From Anseranas semipalmata (lineage: Eukaryota; Chordata; Aves; Anseriformes; Anseranatidae), in assembly GCA_013399115.1 (NCBI GenBank), contig VXAA01001518.1:479856-543855 (forward strand): a stretch of 64,000 bases of DNA, read 5' to 3'. Shown piece after piece: positions 54,020 to 64,000 of the stretch. The notes beneath the pieces were generated by a model that ran no database searches, was not told where the DNA came from, and saw only the letters and a list, made by a program, of their open reading frames with translations. Positions within the stretch are counted from its first letter, which is position 1. The number at the start of each line of letters is the position of its first letter. Position numbers and translations under genes: made by a program.

Positions 54020-54500
54020 TAGGCCATATCTCCCTAGTTTACCTATGTGAACATTGTTCAGAAAAGTATGGGAAACCTTACAAAGTCAATGCATATTGCC
54101 AGTGATGATTTCTCTTTTTAGTTACTCCATCTGGAAAGGATATCAGATTCGTTGGATGTGACCTGTTCTTGACAAATACGTTAGCTCTTTCTTATCACCT
54201 CATTATCCTGTCAGTGTTTGCAAAGTGATTGCTCAGCTATCTTTTCCTCTATCTTTGTGACTTTCACTGTGAGGTTGCCTGGTCTATAACTTTCTAGATT
54301 CTCCTTGTTTGCTGCTATTTAAAGATAAGTATTATGTCTGCCCTTCTCCCATCCTCTGGGGCCTGTCCTGGCCTACACAAGTTCTGAGGGAGTAATTGCT
54401 AAATTTTACAAGATCATTTCAGATAGTTCCTTGAACCTTTGGAGAATAAATCTCATCAGGCTCTGCTGGCTTGGAGATATTTATCTCACTTGACAGTATA
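54020..54500 (-). mobile_element. Ancient CR1-like LINE, ORF2 reverse transcriptase fragment
   Basis: The plus strand shows, in order, the reverse complement of the RT region of an old CR1: CCTAGTTTACCTATGTGAAC, CTTACAAAGTCAATGCATAT, CTGTTCTTGACAAATACG, CACCTCATTATCCTGTCAGT, GGTTGCCTGGTCTATAAC, GCCCTTCTCCCATCCTCTGG and CTCATCAGGCTCTGCTGG. On the minus strand this includes an APEDGRRADI-like stretch corresponding to the PEDWRKANV motif. Frames are broken. It is the same lineage style as the relic at 34600-36245 but in the opposite orientation. Edges are approximate. Confidence 0.78.
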
Positions 54501-57175
54501 CGGTTACCCAAAATCACTAGGGGCTTAGTTGTCTAAACGTAGGTGTCCACGGTTTGAGTATTCGACATATACAAGCATAACTGACAGGATTCATACTCCT
54601 AGAAAATTGAATAGGGTCTTGAAAGTGGAATTTATTTGTTGATTCTGACACCTATGGGAAGTAAAGGGATTCAGATCCAAATTCAAGTACTTAAATTTGG
54701 GTATCAGTGTAGGTATGTACCTGTGAAGAAACTATTAATGGACTCCTCATGGTCAGTGGAAACCTTTTCAATAGTCAGTGAAATTTAGAAAAACATTCAG
54801 CACATCCTGAAGCAGACAACTCTGGTTGATCAGCTGAAAAGTTCTAGTGACTGTGCTTTGTTTACTAGTAATGAAATCTAGTTGCCAAACATAGATGTCC
54901 ATTGACATTTCAGATACCTTTGGGCATCTGACATATGGTCAAAGGTAGGGCAGAGGTAGGGCAGAATGACTAAGGCATCTTTTTTATCGTAATATAATTC
55001 ATCTTTAGGTGAAGCTTATCTTTGCAATAGTCCTACTGTACCACTTGAACTTATGGTGATGTTAGGGAAAGCCTGATGGTAATCATCCAGGTCTTGTTGT
55101 TCTTCAGGAACCCAAGCTGGCTTTTAACCACCTTTGCACTCTTTTTGAAAGTCTATGTTTCCAGAATGGTCTAGATGTTTTGTTAGTGTTATGGTTGGTG
55201 AAATTCTTATTTCACCTATTCCCACTGAGATCAGTTTGATTTGTCAGGACATACCAAAAGTCATTCTGGGCCACTTGCTACTCATCTACAAATATGCAAT
55301 TTTGTGGAACTCCAGATTTAGCATTTTATTGACTTAAAAGATAAGCTGTAAGTTTAGCTATACATTGCTGTGCTTGCTTTGTGTCATTATACAGTGATCA
55401 GAAAGAAGCTGTGTAGTCATTTTCTTTTCTTTTGCTCTGCTCTGACTTGCTAGTGATTGGTTTAATGCCCATTTCCCATTGATCGTATCTTCTATAGTCA
55501 TATATTCTTATGTTACCCAGCAAATATTCCCCTTTATCAGCACCAGCTGTCATTCATTTTCACTATATTACCACTGTCTGTCCTAGCTTCCAAATCTCTT
55601 TTTATATTTTATTGAAAATAGAGACAAGATAACTAGGAACTGGATCCATCATGCACTGAGTTATATTTTGTGCCACTGTCTCTACTGAAGTGTGGTCCAG
55701 GTACTGAATCTCAAATTCTTAAAGCTGTGTTATAAATTTCAATGGTTACCTCTATATTAGTAAATTAAACAATGCCCTGGAATGAACACAGCAAATTTAT
55801 TTGCTGTATTTCTGATTGTCAGAGAGGTCCCTGGCACAGGTTTGGCCTGGGCCAAGTATCATTCTCACAAATAGCTCCCAGGGACAGTTTAGGATGTGTT
55901 GTGGGCCAGGAAACATTCCCAACAGGCAATTTGGATAAGGCCACTGTATTTTGAAAGCTAAGAGAATTAAAACATACGGATGTTGTCAGCTAATGCCGGC
56001 TGGCTTTCAGTCCAAAGAACAAACTGTGGCACAGTTTTGGTGACTAGTATGGGTACAGACATTGCTTCAAGTGGTTGTTAGGTGTATAAATGCTTACAGG
56101 AATGGGAATCTAAGCTACAAATTATTATTGTTCTTTCTTCCTTGCTACATATAGTTTCTATCTAGAATAAAACAGATCTTATTTTCTCCCTTGGATTTTC
56201 ACATTTACAAAAGATCTGGAGTGCAGTTCATCTAGACAAACTTAACTCTGAGCTATCTGTTTAGATACTCGTTTTAGTCCATGAGAGAGTAATGTTTTAA
56301 GGGCACAATTCATTTCAGTCTAGGAGAGCTTCTAAAACGGGACAGATGAATTATGATCTGACAGTGCATATTTCATCCCCCTGATTGCAAAGGGAACCTA
56401 CAATGAGTAGCTCAGGGAACCAGTTCAGACTTCTATACTGTGCATGGCTAAAGTTATGAGAGATGAAGCTTACTCTTTATTTCTTTCATTTCATCGAAGA
56501 TGTGAGTTTCAGGATTTCACTTTTGCCCTCTCTCTCTCTATTTTTTTAACAAAGCTTTTACTGCTCTGCAAGGCTTAATTGGCATCATAATACTGAAACC
56601 AAGGGACTTAAACCAGTTTAAACAAGTTCAAGATCAGTCTGTCCTCTTTCTGTCTTTCTGTGATAATAAATGTTTTATTCTTTGTAATTCCTTTTTAGTA
56701 TTTTGTTGTTGTTGTTGTTTAAGTTCTTTATTTAGATACCTTATTTCTTTCCTGTTTGGTCAGTTTACACTTTGCATAAGAATGATGATCATTGTACATC
56801 TTATCTGTTCTCCATCAGGGTTTTCACTCTAACTTTTTACTGTCTGAATGATTTTATGTTTCAGAGTCTCCCTAAAAAAATCTAAAGTCTTTCCAAATTA
56901 TCCTATTTTGTAGAAGAAGACCAAAGAACAATAACAAGTTAATAAACTTCTCCTTGGTGTAGTTAATAAACACTCACTCTCAATTCACTCCTTGCCTTTA
57001 AGGTCTTGAATATTTCTCGCCTATTAATCTACAGAAACTCCCAAACTGTCTCAATTCAATTGCTTGTTCAGACTTTTAGAACAAATAATTGGCATAGATC
57101 AGTAATTCTGTGCTACTTTTTCTTCCCATAACTGGTTGGTAGAGGTGTCTTATGAATAAAAAGCCTCTGATCTTT
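54501..57175. other. Intronic noncoding stretch with possible further palindromic relics
   Basis: No exon recognised. Segments near 54530-54730 and 54870-54950 contain AGGTGTCCACGG and ATAGATGTCCATTGACATTT words that resemble other old sauropsid palindromic repeats, but I could not define edges. A (GTT)n run lies at 56702-56720. Confidence 0.4.
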
Positions 57176-57260
57176 CCTAAATCCTTAAAGATGCTCAGGT
57201 ACTTAATCCTGACTGATGTCAATGGGATAAGATATCCAAATACCTTTGAAGTTCTGGGCT
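57176..57260. mobile_element. Decayed palindromic repeat (non-autonomous DNA-transposon-like)
   Basis: The left arm CCTTAAAGATGCTCAGGTAC and the right arm ATATCCAAATACCTTTGAAG, followed by TTCTGGGCT, are approximate reverse complements around a GATGTCAATGGGAT centre. This follows the word order of another common sauropsid palindrome (AAATACCTTTGAGGATCTGGG-like arms). Confidence 0.55.
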
Positions 57261-58583
57261 TTTGTCATATTGAATTATCTTTCTTGCTTTGACTTCCATT
57301 TTCTGTCTGACTTGAAGGCCTAGAGATGTGTCTCTTTTATTTGTGTGTTTTGCTTGCATGTTGCTGGGTGGGCAAATAGTAAATAATTTCGCAAGCTTAG
57401 ACAAGGTCCCTTGGAATTTAAAACACAAGTAAAATCTTCTGTAAAGAGGCTGCTGTTTTCTGCAATGGATAAAATTGTCAGGTATCCTTTAAAATATGAG
57501 GTTTCATACAAATCTCATCTGCTACTTGATTTCAATGCCTTTGGTTCACTTTCCCATTTCCTTCTCTTTTTCTTCTCCCTTCTTGGCCATGAATCTCCTT
57601 CAGTGCCAGGAAATAGTCTCTGTGATTGTTTCCACACAGGTGTCATGGCCTAGCAACGAAATTCCATGCAACTCCTGCACAGGGTATCGGAACCAATCTC
57701 TACTCCTCTGACATCATATATTCCTCTATAGCAGAAGCTACATATGAAGTCCTCTCCATGTCAGGTGGAACTTTCCAACTTCCACATTATATTCCAATAT
57801 CTATTGGGTTGGCATCAAGAGTTTTGGACTGTTTTCAGTCCCAAACTCAGAACCAGACTGAATTGCTTCTACTCTCTGGCCCTGGAGGAAGGTCAAGGGG
57901 TGGGATTTTGTGATCATCAGAAAGCATTCACTAAAATAAGGGTCTTCCTGTAAGATCCTGCTTGGAATATTGGCTTCCTTATCAGGGCTACCATGACAGA
58001 TCTAACTAGGGAGAGAGACTTATGTAATGTCTATGAATAAATTTAGTACTTAGGAAGAGGGGGAGATATAAGATGAATATAAGGCAATATGTCTAAGAAG
58101 TGCCAAGAGCCCAAGTAGATAAACCAGGTAGATAGCAAGTTACTAAGAACAACAGTAGCAATGAAGTGGGTAATGCAGATGAGTGTAGTTGTTTTTTGTC
58201 CTGTTCACAACTGTGAAGGCAAGAACTAGATCTTTTTTTTTTTTTTTTTTTTTTCCACAAGTCTGGAATGATCCAAAGGCTCATTGATTTATGTGGACTA
58301 GCTGAACATATTTGGAAGTCACCCTGAACAGCACTAGCAAGTACCAAGCTTCATGAGTGATGTTTCTTTGGCCTTTTCATTCATAACTAATGTTCCCCAC
58401 CACTACCTGCTTTTTTCTACTGTTGCAGCTCTTCAGAACCAATGGGATCACAGGGAAAAATAATACATTCTACCTATCTTTTTCCTCAATAGCCAAGAAA
58501 AAATTCTTCCTCCACTTTTTTTTTTTTCCTGGATTTTGCTCTTCAGCTTGCATAATTAATTTTCTTATTGCAATATGTTCTCA

Positions 58584-58646
58584 GAAAAAAAAAAAAAACA
58601 AAAAAAAAACAAAACAACAACAACAACAACAAAAAAAAAAAACAAA
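58584..58646. repeat. A-rich/(CAA)n tract
   Basis: A-runs, then tandem CAA units, then a second A-run. Confidence 0.93.
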
Positions 58647-60359
58647 GAATAAGCATAAGCTCTTAGTGCAAGAAGAAGTTCTTAGTGCAATATAACAATC
58701 TCCCAAGGTGACGGTTTATTTTTAAGTATTGTATAACCTATAATAAAAACAGCATCTACCTTAACCGAAATGTCTGGAAGTCAAGTATTCTAATCAATGT
58801 TCAGCAAGCATTTCTATGAGGTCAGCTATAATTGACAGAGACTTGCACACAACAGGAAAAACAAAAAAAGAACAAAAAAAGAATAAAAATAAATGGAAAA
58901 GTTTAATTTAGAAAAGTCAGGCTTTGTTTGATTTGTAACCATGGAAAGGAAGAGATGAAAGATTGTTGTATTCTTTCCTCCTTCCTATCTTTCTGAAGAT
59001 GAGATAAGAGATATCAAATAATTCATTTTTTTTTTTCACATCTTTTGTATTCATTTGCTTTGCTCTAATCCTCTAGCTCAGCTTAGAGACAAATTTGCAG
59101 CATCCCTTACTGCTTGTGTGGTTTAATATAAGTTAAAATCATAAAAGGTCAGAAATTTACTAGAAGGGTTGGAATTTGAGAGAAGGATAGGTGACAAAGG
59201 ATGTCCTACCAATGTCAACCTGCTGTATGCATTGTATTACATGAGGCAGGCAAAGCTTTGCTTTTGTTTTTTCCTTGTCTGTTGGATCAGATTGTCAACA
59301 TTTTTGTAAAAGAGGGGATACATAAGCCCCAAAGAATCTCTTTTTCAGATATAATGTCTGCAAAATATATTGCAAGCTTTAATAAAAATGGGTTTGGAAA
59401 ACACTTTTTGTGTTTAAAAATCTTTGTATTTTACTGTGTGTTTCTCTAGCGAAACAGATCTAGTTGTACTGGATGAGAAGGCATAATATAAAAACTAGAT
59501 CAGGATATCACTCATATCAATTCATTTTTCTGTCTGATGAGGTTACCTTGTTGCATAGAAAAGTGTCCTACATTCAGAAAAAGCTCAATTTACTATGAGA
59601 TATCGTTTTTAACAATGGGCCATTAACTTTGAAAAGCCATTTGGCAATAAATATATTTTACTAAAATATTGTCCAGAGACATCCATCAGGATTAGAAGTG
59701 CAATAGCGTAGATCTTTTGTAGCCTGAAGAATATAATATACGTTATTTGAACAGTTTCAAATGCAGGGGAAGGAAGCAGTTGTCTTCTATGACATTAATC
59801 TAAACAAAAATCTAATAGCAAAAATAGCCAAGAGTATTCAGCTACAGTGTTGCGGTAGTGGCACCAGTAATTCTATCAGTTCAGAAATGTGAAGGTGTAG
59901 AGAACACAAAAAGCCTGAAGCACAAAAAAATAGCAGCACACTTTCTTTTCTTATGCAAGATATTTAAAGAGATGTAAGTGAACACAGTAGATATATTTCC
60001 ACAAAATTAGCCATATACCCACAACAAATCTCATTCAGAATAAGATTGCACAGTATTTTTAAGTAACTGTGTCTATAAGGAAGAAAAGAACAGTTCAGAG
60101 TATCACAGTCAGTGAGAAAAGTAAGTTATTTTCTATCAGAAAGCTCAATTTTGGTTAATTTTTCTCAATGGATAACTTAATTTTTTTACTGTTTCCAGTT
60201 TCATGTAACTGGAACTTGTAACTTGTTTCAGATGACTGGAAATCACTAGATGACTAGCTGTCAAAATGCATTGCTTTTTTACCTAAAAATAAGTGTTTAC
60301 TGAAAAGCATAATTAGTGGTTTTCTTTTATTTTTGTCAAATAAGCATTTCCCTGGGCGC

Positions 60360-60387
60360 GGGGTTGGGGGGCAGGGAGTGGAGGGGG
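60360..60387 (+). promoter_or_regulatory. G-quadruplex-type motif
   Basis: Four G-runs, GGGG-TT-GGGGGG-CA-GGG-AGTGGA-GGGGG, have loops of 2, 2 and 6 bases and so satisfy the usual G3+N1-7 rule. It is the most G-rich spot in an AT-rich neighbourhood. It lies on the strand opposite to PTCHD4 transcription, so it would form in the non-template strand only for plus-strand transcription. Function unknown. Confidence 0.75.
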
Positions 60388-61227
60388 AGCCTGTGCTTTT
60401 TATTTAGAAATTCTTTAACTGAGAATGCTTTTAACAAGTCTTCTTGTGATCAGCTGTGCTTTAGAAAGAAAAAGTGAGGAAATATAAATGCAAATCCCCA
60501 CAACATGCTTGCATAAATGCCATAATGAAGCATGACTTTATGTCACGCTTTTTCATCTACAGCCTTGTGGTCTGAGAGCATCTAGAAGCATCTGCAAATG
60601 GAGATGCCTCTACTGCAGTAATGGATCAGTCTATAGCCAAGGTGACACTATGGATACCAAGGGGCTTGGGAGTCATTGTCTCTATCTTTAGCCACAGGGA
60701 AAGGATTCCAAAATGATCACCCCTGCTCCCTCTGTGGTCATTGAAGAGATAAAGCAGACCCTCTAGGTACCCAAGATAAGTACCTCTCTCTCTACTGAGA
60801 AATACTAAGAGGTGATTTAATGATCATAATCAAGCCTTATTTATTTTTAAAATAATATCCAAAGACTACGTCATGCTAGACTATATACAGGATACAAAGA
60901 GAATTTTTCTCCCAAATTCCCCACGCTCCTCCCTGTAATGACTGATCTTTTTAAAAAGATTAATCTGTCAGAAGAGTCCAAAACATAATGGTACAGTAAC
61001 TGAAACTCTCCAGAAAAAAATATAAGGAACTAAAATACTTCTTCTGAGTTCGAAAAGAAGTCAAAACAGCCCTAAATACAGAGCCACAAGCTAAGTCTGC
61101 ATAATAAACATTAAGGTTGTTTTAAAACATCACTACCATTTTAAGTTTCCCATTCTTATTGCTTGTGAAGTGTGACATTACCTAAATATACTGTGCATCA
61201 TTAAATGTAAACATCATTCTAGACTCT

Positions 61228-61362
61228 AGGCTGCGATTCGGAAAAACATCCCATTCAGAAAAATACTTAAGCATGTGCTTAAGTGATTGGATTAAACACA
61301 TGTTTAAGGCTGAGCATGAACAGAGATGGAGTTACATCTGTGCTTAAATACTTCTCTGAATG
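61228..61362. mobile_element. Decayed palindromic repeat, same type as 20366 and 21135 copies
   Basis: The left part holds ACTTAAGC-ATGT-GCTTAAGT, a perfect 8-bp stem at 61265-61284. The right part holds the matching GTGCTTAAATACTTCTCTG. The outer words CTGCGATTCGGAAAA and TTCTCTGAATG are in the positions expected of palindrome ends. Heavily diverged. Confidence 0.5.
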
Positions 61363-61546
61363 TCATCTTAATTATACTCTCTTAAGCGCAAATACATCTG
61401 CTAAAATTTCTTAAATTACTTTGGAATCAATCCTGTATAAATAGGCTCCATAGGTTCAGCTTCAGTTTTTTCAAAGTAGATCTCTAGCCATCTGAGAAGT
61501 TACCCCAAAAATGAGGCTGTCTTGATGGAAGCTAGGAGACAGGTGG

Positions 61547-61589
61547 TTTTTTTTTTCCTTTTTTTTTCTTTTTTTTTTTCTTTTTTTTA
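61547..61589. repeat. T-rich low-complexity tract
   Basis: Three T-runs separated by C residues. The minus-strand lysine-rich frame here is an artefact. Confidence 0.93.
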
Positions 61590-63640
61590 TTGTCACAGCC
61601 CTTAGGACATATAAATATACTGTCACTTTTAGTAATTCTCTACAGAATTCTTCAAGCTTGCTAATGGTAGAAACCAAATGGTGGAACAGGTTTATGAGAA
61701 ACATCCTACAAGAGACCAAATGATTTTCAAGCACATTTAAGATGGTTGGGGTTTGATTTATTTTAAAGACCCCTGAGAATAAAAAAAATCATTAAATACG
61801 TTGGCTACTGAGAAAAAATCTTTTTTTGTTTTTTAAACATATTGGATTTAGCTTGCTTATGAAATGTTTATAATGTTCCCTATTCTTCTTTTGAGCCCAT
61901 AGGGATTTTTCAATCTCTTTAAAATGTGCCATCTGCCAGAAACATCCGTTATAAAATTACAACAACTTAAATTTATGCACTTGCTTTTTTCTTAGAGAAA
62001 CATCAAACATCAATACCTTGAAGTTTAAAGAAAGTATTATACAATTTCTATATATATAAGACAACAATTTCCCTTGTGAGGAGAACTAGGATGATATGAT
62101 TGCTCCCAACACATTTTCCAGTCTCAAAAAAGTGAACTTTTTACTTGACCCCTCAAAGCATCCAGTATGCCATAAATATATAAAAAAATAAAATAAAAAA
62201 GTAGATACAGATATTCTCAACTGCATGAAAGACTATTTTTACTAATATTGCTATTTGATTATATGCAGTCAAAGGGTCATACTGTTTTGCACTAAAGAAA
62301 ACATTTTGCAGAAACATGGCTTTTACAGGACCACAGATATGTCATGGTATATTTCATTCCATTGCATTTATATGGTCTTCCAGGAGAGGCAAATAGCACC
62401 ATATTCACTACAGGGTGTGAGAGAACTTAATCCTACAATTAACTAGAAGTGTTCATGTTAACATCAGTCAAATAGCTAATCCATAGACATATTCCTTTTG
62501 GCATAGACTGGCAACAGAGAAATAGATTGAAGTGATAAATCATGTAACATTCCCTAGTGGTGGTGAATGATGCTGGATGCAATTATCACAGAAGTCTACT
62601 GCAAAGCTTAGATGAGATTTTGCTCTCATATTTTCGCCTCCCAGGTTCCAGCTTCATTGCTCACAGTTATACATGTGATTCAGTAATTCAAAAATAGAAC
62701 AAATAAGGTTTTGGAGAGACTGAAGAATGAGAGATCACTCTCAGTTTACCATGAGTGATGGGAGTTCTGTCTCTTTGTAAAGGAGATATCCCTTCTCAAC
62801 CTGTTCTCTCTTCACTTGCCTCTCAAAAATGACATCAGTGAAACTCCACAGAATTATTCTCATGGATATCCGAAATCAAGAGAACAATTTTGAATGAAAA
62901 TGACAATCTAATAACAAAAAGAAAGAAAAGATCCAAGTACACATCTGGATGTATCACTATGTAAATAGTGATGGAGAAACAAAGAACACGTAATGCTGAA
63001 AAACAGCAGGTCAAGCAGGCATTACATGGTTTCAAAGAAAGGCTCATCCAGTTCAGGTCATCAGTATCCTAAGACATGAGGAGTGTACAATCTTTATTCA
63101 TATAGCTTCTACGTGGAATACGGCATTCAGTTTTAGATGCTGCCACCTAGCTTCACCCCGCCTAATTTTAGGAAACTAAGAGGTACCTACACTAGCAGTT
63201 AGTTATGCCAGTCTTCATTATAATTATTGGAAAGAGATAAGTTACAGAGATCAGAAACAAATGCTGGAGATCCCTCTTTCCCGTTGGCTATAGAGAGTGC
63301 CTTGGGCAAGCAGTCATCTCAGCCAAGTGCCTGAAATTAGGAGAGAGCAGGGTGAGCCTCAGGGTGCATCAGAGGAAGGTGTCAGAAAGATGATATGACT
63401 GGCTTCCAGGAAACTAATTGTGTGGGTTGAAGAACGGGTTCTAATTCAGAAGCAGTTCCTGACTATTTTCTATTTTCAAAACAAGGTCAAGGAGGAAGTT
63501 TCTATATCATCGTTGGAGGATAACAAGGCATGAGGAAAAGGGAATGTAACAGTAAATATCAGAAGAGTATCAGAAAAGTATGTACAACACGGAAAGAATA
63601 ATATCTGGTCACACCAACTTAATCCTGATGAATTAACCTC

Positions 63641-63679
63641 TTTTTGGTTTTGTTTTGTTTTTGTTTTGTTTTGTTTTTT
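63641..63679. repeat. (TTTTG)n microsatellite
   Basis: Imperfect TTTTG units over about 39 bp. Confidence 0.92.
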
Positions 63680-64000
63680 CTCCTGCACTGCAATGGAGTA
63701 TTTCTCTTAAGAAATGCTCTTTGTTTGAATGAGGACTATATAATCGCTGTAAGAACCTGGTGCAATGCAGTGCAAGTAGGAATGAATTTACAGCAGAAAG
63801 AAGAAATGCACTTTCCAGCAATGACTACGATATCATGATAGTACTACCCACACACACAGCTGTCATCAGGCTTTACTTGAAGTGCTCTCCAGCCTCAGCC
63901 ATGCTCTCAACAGTCCAAGAACTTCAGGGAAGATGATTATAGCAACAAATGCTGGAACACTTGTTCCTCTGGGGAACATTCAAACAATGATGAGAACAGC

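Larger units (their letters stand above)
57261..61227. other. Intronic noncoding stretch
   Basis: No exon recognised. Contains a poly-T run at about 58231-58254, an A/CAA-rich tract at 58584-58646 and the G-rich motif at 60354-60389. Overlapping short frames at 57411-57953 are in three different phases and look random. Confidence 0.5.
61363..64000. other. Noncoding stretch to window end
   Basis: No exon recognised. Includes a T-rich tract at 61547-61589 and a (TTTTG)n tract at 63641-63679. The missing PTCHD4 exons would lie further right, beyond this window. Confidence 0.5.

Overview
The window reads as AT-rich vertebrate nuclear DNA, most likely from a bird. The reasons are several CR1 non-LTR retrotransposon copies with the typical avian 3' end (octamer-like tails of the type ATTCTGTG/AATCTGTG), a solo LTR of a type I associate with avian ERVL-like elements, generally sparse repeats, and one exon of a clearly vertebrate gene. 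There is no bacterial or viral gene organisation, no operon, no tRNA/rRNA and no CRISPR array.

Layout. 1-29068 holds no coding sequence I can support. It carries simple repeats, a tight cluster of three CR1 pieces (2905-4262), two decayed palindromic repeats (20366-20465 and 21135-21244) and a short assembly gap (11100-11129). 29069-30702 on the minus strand is the 3'-terminal coding exon of a patched-domain gene, best matched to PTCHD4 (PTCH53). It gives 544 residues, from a phase-1 splice acceptor to a stop codon. It covers the end of the sterol-sensing-like domain, the second extracellular domain, the C-terminal half of the 12-helix RND fold, and a polybasic tail ending in a PDZ-type motif.

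30705-64000 lies upstream of that exon on the gene's own strand, so I read it as the preceding intron. No upstream PTCHD4 exon was recognised in it. It holds an AT-rich hairpin block (31739-32035), a second gap (34249-34275), a very old ~1.6 kb CR1 ORF2 relic (34600-36245), a solo LTR with a perfect 5-bp target-site duplication (36677-37269, TSD TAATC), an old CR1/SINE-like tail (42236-42333), a short open frame with unusually coding-like base use (43058-43246, minus), another old CR1 relic (54020-54500, minus), more decayed palindromic repeats, and a G-quadruplex-type G-run (60360-60387).

Only one gene is supported, so no gene network can be described. The predicted protein is a membrane RND/patched-family member, and human PTCHD4 is reported to be p53-induced and to repress Hedgehog signalling. 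I found no convincing new biological system. The points most worth checking are the unidentified minus-strand frame at 43058-43246, the histidine-rich loop and altered SSD motif in the PTCHD4 exon, the solo LTR in the intron, and the set of palindromic repeats.
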